A DNA stretch of 64,000 bases from Geomonas sp. Red32 (GTDB lineage: Bacteria; Desulfobacterota; Desulfuromonadia; Geobacterales; Geobacteraceae): the NCBI RefSeq assembly GCF_023652955.1, contig NZ_JAKLOY010000001.1, positions 868,001 through 932,000 on the forward strand, written 5' to 3'. The position numbers and the translations under genes were made by a program. The notes under the pieces were generated by a model that was not told where the DNA came from, searched no databases, and saw nothing but the letters and a program-made list of their open reading frames with translations. Below, one piece after another: positions 55,148-63,820 of this stretch. Every line of letters begins with the position of its first letter. Within the stretch, counting starts at the first letter, position 1.

Positions 55148-55726
55148 TCAGCGGGTCAGGTCGTCGTCCGTGGACCTCGGTCTGGGTTTCTCCGAACTTG
55201 CGAAGTCTGCCTTTGCTTCCCCTTCCGAACCTACGTCGTTCGCGCCGGTCTGCCGGAAGATCTCCATGGCGCGTTTCTTCCAGTCCGCGTTGTCGCAATG
55301 TACCGAGACGAGGATGCCTCCCTCTTTGATGCGCCCTTCGTAGCGCTTGGCCTCGTACTCCGGAATCCCCATGCCGACCAGGGCACCCGCGATACCGCCC
55401 AACACCCCGACGGCTCCCGCGCCCGCCAGCAGCGAGACGATCGGTCCCGCCGCGATGAAGGGGCCGACGCCCGGAATGGCCAGCGCGCCGATGCCGGTCA
55501 GCCAGCCGAGGATCCCGCCGATCACCACACCGGTCCCGGCGCCGGTGGTGCTCCCTTCCGGTGCCTTGGTGTGTTTCTCATGCGCGAAGTCCTTGGTCCC
55601 GACGTTTTCCGAAAAGAGCACCGAGATATCGGTGTTCCTGAAGTCAGCGTTCTTGAGTGCCTGCACCGCCTCCTCGACGTTCTGGCGGCTGCGATAGATC
55701 CCAAAGACTGCTATGTTTTTTGCCAT
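55148..55726 (-). CDS. general-stress-protein-17M-like protein with glycine zipper
   Basis: 192 residues. The N-terminal 45 (NIAVFGIYRSRQNVEEAVQALKNADFRNTDISVLFSE) follow the YflT/GSP-17M-type domain. A central Gly/Ala-rich hydrophobic region (GTGVVIGGILGWLTGIGALAIPG and ILGGIAGALVGMG-type repeats) suits a glycine zipper inserted in membrane. Then comes a short alpha/beta piece (GGILVSVHCDNADWKKRAMEIFRQTGANDVG). Often found with stress genes. AGGAG precedes the ATG. Function unknown. Confidence 0.75.
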   Translation of the reverse strand: MAKNIAVFGIYRSRQNVEEAVQALKNADFRNTDISVLFSENVGTKDFAHEKHTKAPEGSTTGAGTGVVIGGILGWLTGIGALAIPGVGPFIAAGPIVSLLAGAGAVGVLGGIAGALVGMGIPEYEAKRYEGRIKEGGILVSVHCDNADWKKRAMEIFRQTGANDVGSEGEAKADFASSEKPRPRSTDDDLTR

Positions 55727-55761
55727 GACGAATTCTCCTTGTCGCCAACAGAGTCGATCCG

Positions 55762-55944
55762 CTACCTCTTGGGAGGTTCCGGCACCTTGGCCCCTTTTTC
55801 ACGGGCCTCCGACAGGCCGATTGCCACGGCCTGCTTGCGGTCGGTAACCTTCTTCCCGCTCCCTCCGCTTTTCAACTCCCCCTTCTTGAACTTATCCATC
55901 ACCTGGTGAACGGTGTCCTGCGCCTTCTTGCCGTACTTGCCCAT
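55762..55944 (-). CDS. small basic DUF6496-like protein
   Basis: 60 residues, very basic: MGKYGKKAQDTVHQVMDKFKKGELKSG... DRKQAVAIGLSEAREKGAKVPEPPKR. The pattern (helix, Ser/Gly-rich loop, KQAVAIGLSEAR helix) is that of the DUF6496 family found beside stress genes. GGAG precedes the start. It lies 35 bp upstream of the glycine-zipper gene and is probably co-transcribed. Confidence 0.75.
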   Translation of the reverse strand: MGKYGKKAQDTVHQVMDKFKKGELKSGGSGKKVTDRKQAVAIGLSEAREKGAKVPEPPKR

Positions 55945-56012
55945 GACGCCTCCTCTCCCCCCTCGCCCCTGCCGTAGACCGGCGCGGGACCGATCGCAGC
56001 GTTGAGCGGGCG

Positions 56013-56165
56013 CTAGAAGACCCCCATCAGGGCCAGTATGAGGAGGATCAGCAGGACCAGCCCGAGACCTCCGCTCGGATAGTACCCCCAGCCCGAACTG
56101 TAGGGCCAGGCCGGGAGAGCTCCCACCAGCAGCAGAATCACAATGATGAACAGTATGAGCCTCAT
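56013..56165 (-). CDS. DUF3309-like tiny membrane protein
   Basis: 50 residues: MRLILFIIVILLLVGALPAW, then PYSSGWGYYPSGGLG, then LVLLILLILALMGVF. Two membrane segments joined by a Gly/Tyr/Ser loop with the W-G-Y-Y-P-S-G-G-L-G pattern characteristic of DUF3309. AGGAGG lies 8 nt before the ATG. It is first in the minus-strand stress group. Confidence 0.85.
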   Translation of the reverse strand: MRLILFIIVILLLVGALPAWPYSSGWGYYPSGGLGLVLLILLILALMGVF

Positions 56166-56251
56166 TGCGTCGTTCCTCCTGGTCGTGAGTGTGTCGTGAC
56201 AGGCGTGTTAATGCCGGGCCCGGAAACCATACGTTACCCGGACCCTAGGCC

Positions 56252-56282
56252 ATTATACGCCCGGCCACGGCGACCCAGTCAA
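56252..56282 (-). promoter_or_regulatory. possible promoter for the minus-strand stress group
   Basis: On the minus strand TTGACT, a 19 bp spacer and perfect TATAAT. The spacer is long, and the -35 overlaps the end of the AsmA-like gene. Confidence 0.3.
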
Positions 56283-57901
56283 GGCTTCCCGGTGGTCACC
56301 TGCCGTTCGAAGGTGGGGAGGATGGCCTTGAAGAAGGCGTTCTTGACAAGCTGGACGATGATCTGCAGGGTGCTCGTCTGCGGGCTCGACAGCGGGCCGG
56401 AAAGCTCCGCCTTGGTGGCCACCTGCTGCCGCGGCCGGTTCTCCAAAAGCTTGGCGACGCCGCCGATCAGCATCTCGTACAGCTTGTGGAAGAGGCTCTT
56501 CTCCTTGTCTTTCCGCTTGTCGTAGACCTTCATGTCCTTGAAAAAGGGCTTGATGTAGCCGGTGAGCTGGTTGTGTCTCGCGTGGAGCTCGGTAACGAGC
56601 GAGAAGGTCCCCGCCGCCACGTCGAAGTTGCCGTAGGCCCGCAGCAGGTCGTTCATGGAGGTCAGCTGGGTGTTGTTGATCTTCAGGTAGAGGTCGAAGT
56701 CGGGGGCCTTCTTCTCGGCCCGGAAGTCCCCGGTGGCCGAGGTGTCCCCGCTCCCCATGAATTTCCCGCGCAGGGTGGCCTTGGCCGGGCCGCGGGAGAA
56801 CTGGTTGGAGAAGTTGGTGAGCTCGAAGTCGAGGTTGGAGAAAAAGACCCGGTAACGCTTGCCGCCGGTATCGTTGACCATGCCGAGGTTGCTCCCGGTC
56901 AGGCTGAAGCGGTCGACCGAGATGAGGACCTGGGGCTTGTTGCTCACCTCCTTGGCCGTCTTTTTCACCTTCTCGGCCCGCTCCTTCTCGAGGGCGGCGG
57001 TCCGGTCGGTGTGGAAGTAGTCGGCCTTAAGCCCGCTCACCGCCACCTCCTTCAGGTTGGCGATCTGCGTCTTGGCCGTGTACTCGATATCGCCGGTGGC
57101 CCGCATCATCCCCCCGTCGATGGCCACGTTCTCGCGGGCCAACACCGGCTTCACGTAATCAAGCGGCACCTTCCGGAAGTCGAGATGGGCCTTCACCGCC
57201 GGGGTAGGCTCGGCCAGGAAGTTGGCCTTTCCCTCTACCACGCCGTGGCCGGTACCGAAGACGTCGGTCTCCAGGCGGAAGGGGGACGGGAACACCTTGT
57301 CGGGGAGGTGGATGTTGCGGATATTGTCGGCGCTGATGGTCAAGTGGCTCAGGGTCAGCGGCCGGTTGGGATCCTGGTCGATGTAGGTAACGCTCGCGTT
57401 TTTGAGGGAGAGGAGGTTGATCTTCAGGGGATAGATATCCTCCACCGCCTGCTGCCATCCCCTCTGCTTGACGGGGGTCTTGTTCTGCGCCTCGCTCTTT
57501 AGCTGGGAGAGGTTGACGTGGAGCTTGGCGTCGTCGATGTCGAGCTCGCCCACCAGCTGTCCGGAGAGGATCTCCCGCCAGTGGATGCTCGCCTTGAGGT
57601 AGGGGATACGCGCTACCGGCGGATCGGGGTGGGCCTGCTGGACGACGGTAAGGTCCTTCAAGGTCACCGAGAGGCCGATGAGGGCCAGGTGCATCTTCTT
57701 CAGGTGGACGGTGTAGGCCCCCTTCAAGTCACGGTTGACCTTCTTCTCGGTCAGCCTCCTGAGCGGTTCGTCGATGAAGACAGAGACGATGTACAGGACC
57801 AGCGCGAGCCCGGCGCAGATCCCCAGCACCCAGAGCAGCCACCTCGGGACCGGCAGTCTCCTGGGCGCCCTCCCGGCGGCATCCCGATGTTCCTCGACCA
57901 T
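56279..57901 (-). CDS. AsmA / DUF748-like envelope protein
   Basis: 540 residues from the ATG at 57901 (GGAG 6 nt upstream). One membrane span near the N terminus (RWLLWVLGICAGLALVLYIVSVFI) is followed by a long beta-rich periplasmic part with AsmA/DUF748-type phrases (LSVTLKDLTVVQQ, ASIHWREILSGQLVGELDIDDAKLHVNL, ATGDIEYTAKTQIANLKEVAVSGL). AsmA-like proteins bridge the envelope and are linked to lipid transport or outer-membrane homeostasis. Many are longer, but DUF748 proteins vary. Its own sigma-70 promoter lies upstream. Confidence 0.75.
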   Translation of the reverse strand: MVEEHRDAAGRAPRRLPVPRWLLWVLGICAGLALVLYIVSVFIDEPLRRLTEKKVNRDLKGAYTVHLKKMHLALIGLSVTLKDLTVVQQAHPDPPVARIPYLKASIHWREILSGQLVGELDIDDAKLHVNLSQLKSEAQNKTPVKQRGWQQAVEDIYPLKINLLSLKNASVTYIDQDPNRPLTLSHLTISADNIRNIHLPDKVFPSPFRLETDVFGTGHGVVEGKANFLAEPTPAVKAHLDFRKVPLDYVKPVLARENVAIDGGMMRATGDIEYTAKTQIANLKEVAVSGLKADYFHTDRTAALEKERAEKVKKTAKEVSNKPQVLISVDRFSLTGSNLGMVNDTGGKRYRVFFSNLDFELTNFSNQFSRGPAKATLRGKFMGSGDTSATGDFRAEKKAPDFDLYLKINNTQLTSMNDLLRAYGNFDVAAGTFSLVTELHARHNQLTGYIKPFFKDMKVYDKRKDKEKSLFHKLYEMLIGGVAKLLENRPRQQVATKAELSGPLSSPQTSTLQIIVQLVKNAFFKAILPTFERQVTTGKP

Positions 57902-57941
57902 GAAGGACTCCGATACGGCAGTTTTATTAGCGCATGTTATG

Positions 57942-57969
57942 AATGTAGGGTCCCTCCGGCCGTTGTCAA
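57942..57969 (-). promoter_or_regulatory. sigma-70 promoter for the AsmA-like gene
   Basis: On the minus strand perfect TTGACA, a 16 bp spacer (ACGGCCGGAGGGACCC) and TACATT; start about 35 nt before the ATG. The rest of 57970-58177, upstream of ku, shows no clear plus-strand promoter. Confidence 0.6.
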
Positions 57970-58177
57970 TCTCCAGCGCGCCATTTTCTCCCCCGGCACC
58001 CCCGGCTAACCTAGCAGATGTGCGACCTTTCCTCCCGGCCAGGAGAGGGCGATCCGCCGCCGCGGCCCCCCCGTTCGCCTCTAATGTGCTACCATGCAAC
58101 TATGAGGACATGAGGGGCGCGTAGCGGCGGGTTTCATTTCTTCCCGGCTGCCGCCGGGGACGCAGGAGGTTTGAGGC

Positions 58178-58957
58178 ATGAGAGCGATCTGGTCGGGGTC
58201 CATCAGCTTCGGGCTGGTGAACATCCCCGTGAAGCTGTTCAGCGGGTCGCAGAGCGATTCCCTGGACCTGGACATGCTGCGCAAGGGGGACCTCTGTCCC
58301 ATCAAGTATCTGCGGGTCTGCAAGCGCGACAACAAGGAGGTCCCCCACGAGGAGATCGTCAAGGGGTACGAGTACAGCGACGGCGAGTACGTCGTGCTGA
58401 GCGACAAGGACTTCGAGAACGCGAGCCTCGAGAAGACGCACCTGATCGACATCGTCGACTTCGTGCAGGAGAGCGAGATCGATACCAGGTACTTCGAGAA
58501 ACCGTACTACCTGGAGCCGGACAAGAGCGGCGCCAAGGCCTACGCCCTCCTGCGCGAGGCGCTCAAGAGGTCGGGGAAGGTCGGGGTGGCGAGCTACGTG
58601 CTCAGAAACCGCGGGGCAATGGGGATCGTCAAGCCGCTCGACGACCTGCTCATCCTCAACCAGATCCGCTACAGCGAAGAGGTCCGGGCCGCCTCGGACC
58701 TGAAGCTCCCCTCCCAGGACAACCTCCGGGAGCAGGAGGTCACCCTGGCGCTGTCGCTGATCGACCAACTGACCACCACCTTCGACCCGTCCAAGTACCA
58801 CGACGAGTACATCGACGACCTCAAAAAGATCATCGACGACAAGGCCCACGGGCTTGCGCCCAAGCCGGAGGGGAAGGCGCCCCAGCCGACCAAGGTGACC
58901 GACATGATGGCCCTTTTGAAAGAGAGCCTGAAGCAAAAGCGCAAAGAAGCCGCCTGA
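58178..58957 (+). CDS. ku: Ku, DNA end-binding protein of bacterial NHEJ
   Basis: 259 residues. The start MRAIWSGSISFGLVNIPVKLF is the hallmark of bacterial Ku. Later signatures include CKRDNKEVPHEEIVKGYEY, YFEKPYYLEPDKSGAKAYALLREAL and YHDEYIDDLKKIIDDKAHG. The homodimer rings double-strand ends and recruits LigD. The basic C-terminal tail (LKQKRKEAA) is short. No ligase D is in the window. GGAGG precedes the ATG. The two neighbouring dehydrogenase remnants at 61.2-62.1 kb carry deletions of an end-joining type. Confidence 0.95.
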   Translation: MRAIWSGSISFGLVNIPVKLFSGSQSDSLDLDMLRKGDLCPIKYLRVCKRDNKEVPHEEIVKGYEYSDGEYVVLSDKDFENASLEKTHLIDIVDFVQESEIDTRYFEKPYYLEPDKSGAKAYALLREALKRSGKVGVASYVLRNRGAMGIVKPLDDLLILNQIRYSEEVRAASDLKLPSQDNLREQEVTLALSLIDQLTTTFDPSKYHDEYIDDLKKIIDDKAHGLAPKPEGKAPQPTKVTDMMALLKESLKQKRKEAA

Positions 58958-59054
58958 CCCGGACCGGAGCCCGGAGCATCTGCCCCTCCGTAGCCGGGCC
59001 TTCTTCCCGCTCCCCTTCAGCACCCCCAGCTTTCTCCTTCCCACCTTCCCGTCG

Positions 59055-59079
59055 GCAGGGAGACCTCACGTCTCCCTGC
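59055..59079 (+). terminator. hairpin downstream of ku
   Basis: GCAGGGAGAC-CTCAC-GTCTCCCTGC, perfect 10 bp stem followed by GCTTTG. Probable terminator with a weak T run. Confidence 0.55.
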
Positions 59080-59200
59080 GCTTTGATCTCCCCCATCCTC
59101 CCCTTGTCCGCGTAACTGCCCCACCCGTTGTTGCAATCCCGGCATCCCATGATAGTTTATTATAGTTTTTTAATATTTAGCTTCGGCAAGGAGGATGGCT

Positions 59201-59935
59201 ATGGAGACCACACATACCGCGCGGGAAGAGAGATCCCGGCCCGGCAGAGAACAGCGGCAAACCGAAGTAAACGTCAACGACAAGGAACGCACCGCCTCGG
59301 TGATGGGGGGAGCGGCGCTCGCCCTGTCGGGCCTCAGATCGCTCACCAAGAAACAGTACCTCCCGGGGCTCGCCATGATGGCGGCTGGGGGGATGCTTCT
59401 CTACCGCGGAGCCACCGGCCACTGCGACCTCTACCAGGCCCTCGGTGTCGACACCGCCCACTCCGAGGGGGGGATCAGGCTCGAGAAGGTGCTGACCATC
59501 AACCGCCCCCGCCAGGAGGTCTACGAGTTCTGGCGCAACTTCGAAAATCTCCCCCGCTTCATGCGTCACCTCGACGCGGTGCGAATCACCGGCGACCGGA
59601 CCTCCCACTGGAAGGCGCGGGGACCCGGCGGCGTGACCGTTGAGTGGGACGCCGAGATGACCGCCGACTACCCCGGCCAGCAGATCAGCTGGCATTCCAC
59701 CGGCGACGCCGGCCTCCCCAACCGCGGCCTGGTCGAGTTCAGCGACGCCCCAGGCGACCGCGGCACCGAGGTGAAGATCGCCATCGACCTCTACCCCCCG
59801 GGTGGAGTCGCCGGCCGTACCGCCGCCAGGCTGGCGCGGGCGGTCACCGCCCAGCAGGTGGAAGAAGACCTCAAGCGCCTCAAGCAGCTGCTGGAAACCG
59901 GCGAGGTGGCCACCGCCGAGCGGACCCTGCACTAA
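59201..59935 (+). CDS. SRPBCC-domain membrane protein
   Basis: 244 residues from ATG 59201, which has AAGGAGG 6 nt upstream; an ATG two codons earlier (59195) abuts that site and cannot use it. The N-terminal 75 residues contain two hydrophobic stretches (SVMGGAALALSGL, YLPGLAMMAAGGMLLYRGATGHC) like DUF2892/YgaP membrane domains. The rest is an SRPBCC (START-like, polyketide cyclase) domain (VLTINRPRQEVYEFWRNFENLPRFMRHL..., VEWDAEMTADYPGQQISWHS). Usually ligand binding or stress associated. Next to an alcohol dehydrogenase in the same direction. Confidence 0.82.
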   Translation: METTHTAREERSRPGREQRQTEVNVNDKERTASVMGGAALALSGLRSLTKKQYLPGLAMMAAGGMLLYRGATGHCDLYQALGVDTAHSEGGIRLEKVLTINRPRQEVYEFWRNFENLPRFMRHLDAVRITGDRTSHWKARGPGGVTVEWDAEMTADYPGQQISWHSTGDAGLPNRGLVEFSDAPGDRGTEVKIAIDLYPPGGVAGRTAARLARAVTAQQVEEDLKRLKQLLETGEVATAERTLH

Positions 59936-59992
59936 ACGGCGCCCCGATCAGCCATTGCCACCGTCCGCACTGCGGGCGGCAAAGGAGGAACT

Positions 59993-61183
59993 ATGAAGGC
60001 GGTTGTCTGGCATGGAAAACATGACGTCCGGGTCGACGAGGTACCCGCCCCGCGCATCCTCAACCCGCAGGACGCCATCGTCCGGGTCACCCTGACCGGG
60101 CTCTGCGGTTCCGACCTCCACCTCTACGACGGCCTGATCCCCACCATGCAGAAGGGGGACATCCTCGGCCACGAATTCGTCGGCGAGGTGGTCGAGGTGG
60201 GGAGCAAGATCACCAACCTCGCCGCAGGTGACCGGGTGATCGTCCCCTTCCCGATCGCCTGCGGCGAATGCTGGTACTGCAAGAAAGAGCTCTACGCGCT
60301 GTGCGACAACTCGAATCCCAACTCCTGGATGCTGGAGAAGATCTACGGCGACAGCGGTGCCGGGATCTTCGGCTACTCCCACCTCTACGGCGGCTACTCG
60401 GGAGGGCAGGCCGAGTTCGTGCGGGTCCCCTACGCGGACGTCGGGCTCCACAAGATCCCGAACCATCTCACCGACGAACAGGTGCTCTTTCTCACCGACA
60501 TCCTCCCCACCGGCTACCAGGCGGCGGACAACTGCAACATCCAGCCCGACGACACCGTGGCGGTCTGGGGATGCGGGCCGGTGGGACTTTTGGCCATGAA
60601 GTGCGCCCTCCACATGGGGGCCGGGCAGGTGATCGGCATCGACCGCTTCCCGGACCGGCTCGCCATGGCCAAGAAGGAGTGCGGGGCCGAGATCGTGAAC
60701 TATGAAGGGGGGAGCGTGGTGGAAAGGCTCCACAACCTGACCGGGGGACGCGGCCCCGACTCCTGCATCGACGCGGTCGGCATGGAGGCCCACGCCCCCG
60801 GCCTGGAAGGGGCCTACGACACGGTGAAGCAGACCCTGCGGCTGGAGACCGACCGCCCGATGGCCCTTCGCCAGTTGATCCAGGCCTGCCGCAAGGGGGG
60901 GACGGTCTCGGTCCCCGGAGTCTACGGCGGCTTCGTCGACAAGATGCCGGTCGGTGCCTTCTTCGCCAAGGGACTCACCATGCGCGCCGGGCAGACCCAC
61001 GTGCAGCGGTACATCCCCCAGCTCCTGAACCTGATCGAGCAGCGCGCGCTCGACGCCACCTTCATTATCACCCACCGGATCGGCCTCGACGAGGCCCCCG
61101 CGGCCTACAAGATGTTCAGGGAGAAGCAAAACGGCTGCGTCAAGGTGGTCATGAAGCCGCGGATGGCGTCCTACACCCCGTAG
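59993..61183 (+). CDS. zinc-dependent alcohol / formaldehyde dehydrogenase-like protein
   Basis: 396 residues of the MDR superfamily. The catalytic zinc ligands are seen in [12 protein letters not shown] and [12 protein letters not shown]. The structural zinc loop is [21 protein letters not shown]. The NAD-binding motif is [15 protein letters not shown]. The extra loop [18 protein letters not shown] fits the glutathione-independent formaldehyde dehydrogenase-like branch. AGGAGG precedes the ATG. It is followed by a dehydrogenase pseudogene 19 bp later, so the group was probably an oxidoreductase operon. Confidence 0.88.
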   Translation: MKAVVWHGKHDVRVDEVPAPRILNPQDAIVRVTLTGLCGSDLHLYDGLIPTMQKGDILGHEFVGEVVEVGSKITNLAAGDRVIVPFPIACGECWYCKKELYALCDNSNPNSWMLEKIYGDSGAGIFGYSHLYGGYSGGQAEFVRVPYADVGLHKIPNHLTDEQVLFLTDILPTGYQAADNCNIQPDDTVAVWGCGPVGLLAMKCALHMGAGQVIGIDRFPDRLAMAKKECGAEIVNYEGGSVVERLHNLTGGRGPDSCIDAVGMEAHAPGLEGAYDTVKQTLRLETDRPMALRQLIQACRKGGTVSVPGVYGGFVDKMPVGAFFAKGLTMRAGQTHVQRYIPQLLNLIEQRALDATFIITHRIGLDEAPAAYKMFREKQNGCVKVVMKPRMASYTP

Positions 61184-61202
61184 CGCCCCAAGAGGGATCG
61201 AG

Positions 61203-61511
61203 ATGCCCGAGAAATCCAAGTTTCCCCCGCAGCGCCACTCACAGCCAGGGAAGGAAAGCCAGATGAAACCGAGGCCGCAAAGCGGGGAGTTCGAGTACCA
61301 CGGCGCCTCCCGGCTGAAGGGGCAGGCCGCCCTCATCCCCGCCACCTTCCCGGAAGAGTAGGTCGAGGAGTTCGGCCAGCAGGTCCCCCTCAAGCGGGCA
61401 GGCCAGCCGGTCGAGGTCGCTCACAGCTTCGTCTTCCTCGCCTCCGAGGGGGATTCCTTCATGACCGGCCAGATCCTCCATCCCAACGGCGGAACCATCG
61501 TCGGCAGGTAA
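61203..61511 (+). pseudogene. short-chain dehydrogenase remnant with internal deletion and TAG
   Basis: The 103-codon frame begins MPEKSKFPPQRHSQPGKES... and runs to LKGQAALI. It then jumps directly to PATFPEE-stop-VEEFGQQVPLKRAGQPVEVAHSFVFLASEGDSFMTGQILHPNGGTIV and a final TAA. These are the first 45 and last 55 or so residues of a YhdG/GSP39-type SDR, which is normally about 280-300 residues. The whole catalytic core is missing in frame, and AAG or similar has become TAG at 61353 or so. The join lies where intact relatives have VALI-TGG and PLI-PATF, so short CTCATC homology may have guided the deletion. Cannot be functional. Confidence 0.85.
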
Positions 61512-61556
61512 CCACGCGTCGTCTGCCGCCGAAATCCATAACAACCTGCAGTTTCC

Positions 61557-61592
61557 AAAGATCCCCCTCCGCTTGAGGGAGGGGGATCTTTT
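61557..61592 (+). terminator. intrinsic terminator
   Basis: AGATCCCCCTCC-GCTTGA-GGGAGGGGGATCT followed by TTT; strong stem between the two dehydrogenase remnants. Confidence 0.8.
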
Positions 61593-61604
61593 CAGGAGCG
61601 TCCC

Positions 61605-62051
61605 ATGAACTCTGCCGAGAGGGTAGATCGGGACCGCAAATTGCCTTACCTTCTACTCGCCGTCGGCGGGCTCGCCCTTTGGTGCGGAGTAAGGCGCCGA
61701 ATGCGGCGCCTCGATTTCCGCGGGTTCTCCGTCGTCATCACCGGCGGCTCCCGCGGTTTGGGGCTGGAGATCGCCCGCCAGTTCACCCGGGAAGGGGCGC
61801 GGGTAACGCTTCTCGCCCGCGACGGCGACGAGCTTTCCCGCGCCGAACTCGCCAAGGACCGCGTGCTGGTCACCACCGTCATCCCCGGGCTGGTTGCCTT
61901 CGGCACCGGCATGGCCGCCCGGCTCCTTCCCGCCCCGGCCCCGGCCTCGGAGCACGCCAGGCACACCGGGCACGAGAGCACTTCCAAACTTGCCCCTTCC
62001 CTCCTCACGAAACCAAGCGATAGCATGATCCCGGTGAACAACGAGGAGTGA
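61605..62051 (+). pseudogene. truncated membrane-anchored short-chain dehydrogenase
   Basis: An open 148-residue frame with GGAG 8-10 nt upstream. It has an N-terminal hydrophobic segment (KLPYLLLAVGGLALWCGV) and the SDR cofactor motif VVITGGSRGLGLEIARQF... LLARDGDELSRAEL. It then passes straight to AKDRVLVTTVIPGL, which in intact relatives follows the active-site YXXXK, and on to a tail VAFGTGMAARLLPAPAPASEHA... Relatives are about 320 residues. Two in-frame losses fit the join points RAEL and PGL, each a short repeated string. There is no catalytic Ser-Tyr-Lys, so it is probably dead or not a dehydrogenase. Confidence 0.75.
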
Positions 62052-62110
62052 TCTCCTGCTGCCGAGGCGGCCCGTCGGCACATCGGCAGCAGGCACCAGC
62101 GCTAGCCCAT

Positions 62111-62145
62111 AAAAAAGCCCACTGCCGAAGCAGTGGGCTTTTTTA
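62111..62145. terminator. bidirectional intrinsic terminator
   Basis: AAAAAAGCCCACTGC-CGAA-GCAGTGGGCTTTTTT, perfect stem with A run and T run, serving the gene to the left and the convergent OmpA gene. A second hairpin CCTGCTGCCGA...TCGGCAGCAGG lies just upstream at about 62054-62091. Confidence 0.92.
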
Positions 62146-62192
62146 TGGTTCTCCCTGGCGACGGGGGGGCCCGTCACCTCGTTACGGCACCG

Positions 62193-63552
62193 TCACCTCT
62201 TGATGACGCAGTCGATGATCGCGTTGATCCTGCGGTTTTTCCTTCTCCCCTCCGAGGTGTCGTCATAGGCGATCCGCCTCGTGTATCCGTACCCCTTGGC
62301 GCTCAGCCGCGAGCGGTCGATGCCGAAGTTGTCGACAAGGTAGTTGACCACGCTTTCGGCCCGGCGCTGGGAAAGCCGCATGTTCTCGTCGAAGCCTCCG
62401 ATGTTGTCGGTGTGCCCCTCGATCACCGCCGTGGTGGAGGGATAGGCCTTCATGTAGTCCGCCACCTTGGCGATCTCGTCCCGGTATTCGGGACGTATCT
62501 CGGCGCTGCCGCTGGCGAAGTCGATGATCAGCCCCATGCAGAGCCGTTCGGGAGGGGTGTCCTGCTTCACGTCGAAGGCGCAGTCGATGATCGCCTCGAT
62601 GCGGCGGTTTTGCTGCCTCCCTTCGTCGGTGGCGTTGTCCGCCACCGGGCGGGTGAGACCGTACCCCCTCGCGGTCAGCCGGGAGCGGTCGATGCCGTAG
62701 TTGTCCACCAGGTAGTTCACCACCGCCTGGGCCCGGCGCAGCGAGAGATCCATGTTGTGGGCGGCGCTTCCCTGGTTGTCGGTGTGCCCCTCGATGATCG
62801 CGGTGGTGCTCGGGAAACGTTTCATGAAGTCACCCACCCTGGCTACTTCCTCGCGGTCCTCGGGCCGGATGATGGCGCGGTCGATGTCGAAGTGGGTCCG
62901 CAACGTGATGCAGTACTTGTAGTGCCCCTGCTCGGGCTCGGAGGCGGGTACCTCCTGCGGCTGCTGCTCGCCGCCGGCTTCGGCTGGGGTCTCCGCCCGT
63001 TCCGCCCTCGCCTCCCTCCCCCCCATCACGAAGGTAAGCCCGAGGGAGTACTCCCAGTTGTGGAGGGTCTTGTAGCTGATATCGAAGATGTGGCGGCCGT
63101 CCAGCCTGAGGGCGACCGAATCCCCCATGAAGAACTTGACCCCCAGACCGGCGTCCACCACGCCGTCGGTGACGCTGCGGTTGGTGGGGTACTCGATGGA
63201 GAGACCGCCCCCGCCTGCCGCCAGGTAGGGAACCACCGCCGAATGGGGCATGAAGTTATAGAGGAAGTCGGCGCGGTACCCCCAGGTATTGAAGTGCCGG
63301 TCGGTGGCACGATAGCGAGCCCGGATGTAGGTGCCGACCAACTCGGCCTCGAGAATCATAGCCAAGGCGCAGACCGAACACAGGGCGGTTCCTCTTCAAG
63401 CTCGCCTGCCCGAAGCTGTCATGCTCATCGAAAATGTATCCCCCCACATAGGGAGAGACAGAAAACGCGCCTTCTCTCTCTCCGGCCCGGGCTATGCCGG
63501 CTACTGACAGCAGCCCCAAGGCAAATACGATGATGCCGGCTATCTTTCTCAT
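62193..63552 (-). pseudogene. OmpA-type outer-membrane protein gene with a frameshift; two OmpA C-terminal domains
   Basis: The gene starts at the ATG at 63552 (GGAGG upstream) with signal peptide MRKIAGIIVFALGLLSVAGIARA and the first beta-strands (GAFSVSPYVGGYIFDEHDSFG... RPVFGLRLGYD). At about 63365 the frame changes, and LEAELVGTYIRARYRATDRHFNTWGYRADFLYNF continues the barrel in another frame to TGA at 62193. After the barrel come two complete peptidoglycan-binding OmpA domains (AIIEGHTDNQGS... and AVIEGHTDNIGG...). The join GYD-T-CTC suggests loss of about six codons with a frameshift, or a sequencing indel. The rest is intact, so damage is recent. Annotated as one broken gene of about 453 codons. 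Confidence 0.8.
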
Positions 63553-63620
63553 CTGCCAGCCTCCTTTCAGTAAGTTATTGTCGATCTCGACGCCTTCATT
63601 GATACAATTAAACGAATTTA

Positions 63621-63648
63621 ATAGTATCGATTCTCTCATGATTGTCAA
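63621..63648 (-). promoter_or_regulatory. sigma-70 promoter for the OmpA gene
   Basis: On the minus strand perfect TTGACA, a 16 bp spacer (ATCATGAGAGAATCGA) and TACTAT; start near 63614. The remaining 63649-63820 shows no clear plus-strand promoter. Confidence 0.65.
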
Positions 63649-63820
63649 TCTGTGCGCGGAGTTCATTACTGATCTTCGTGAGAGGCATGGGGCGGCGCTT
63701 CTAATGATGGGAAAAAAATGGCTGGCTACCTGTCGTAAGGTGGTCTGATAATGGAAGGTGTGCATTGAATCTGCTTGTGCATGGAGCTTGGCTGAAACTT
63801 GCCGGGCAGGAGAAACGGAT

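Noticed and set aside
59195-59203. ATG 59195 as the start of the SRPBCC protein
   Set aside because: It directly abuts the AAGGAGG site; the ATG at 59201 is 6 nt away and better placed.
63649-63820. A sigma-54 promoter (TTGGCTGAAACTTGCC) for the YihY gene
   Set aside because: GG and GC are 9 nt apart instead of 10, and the -24 element is poor.
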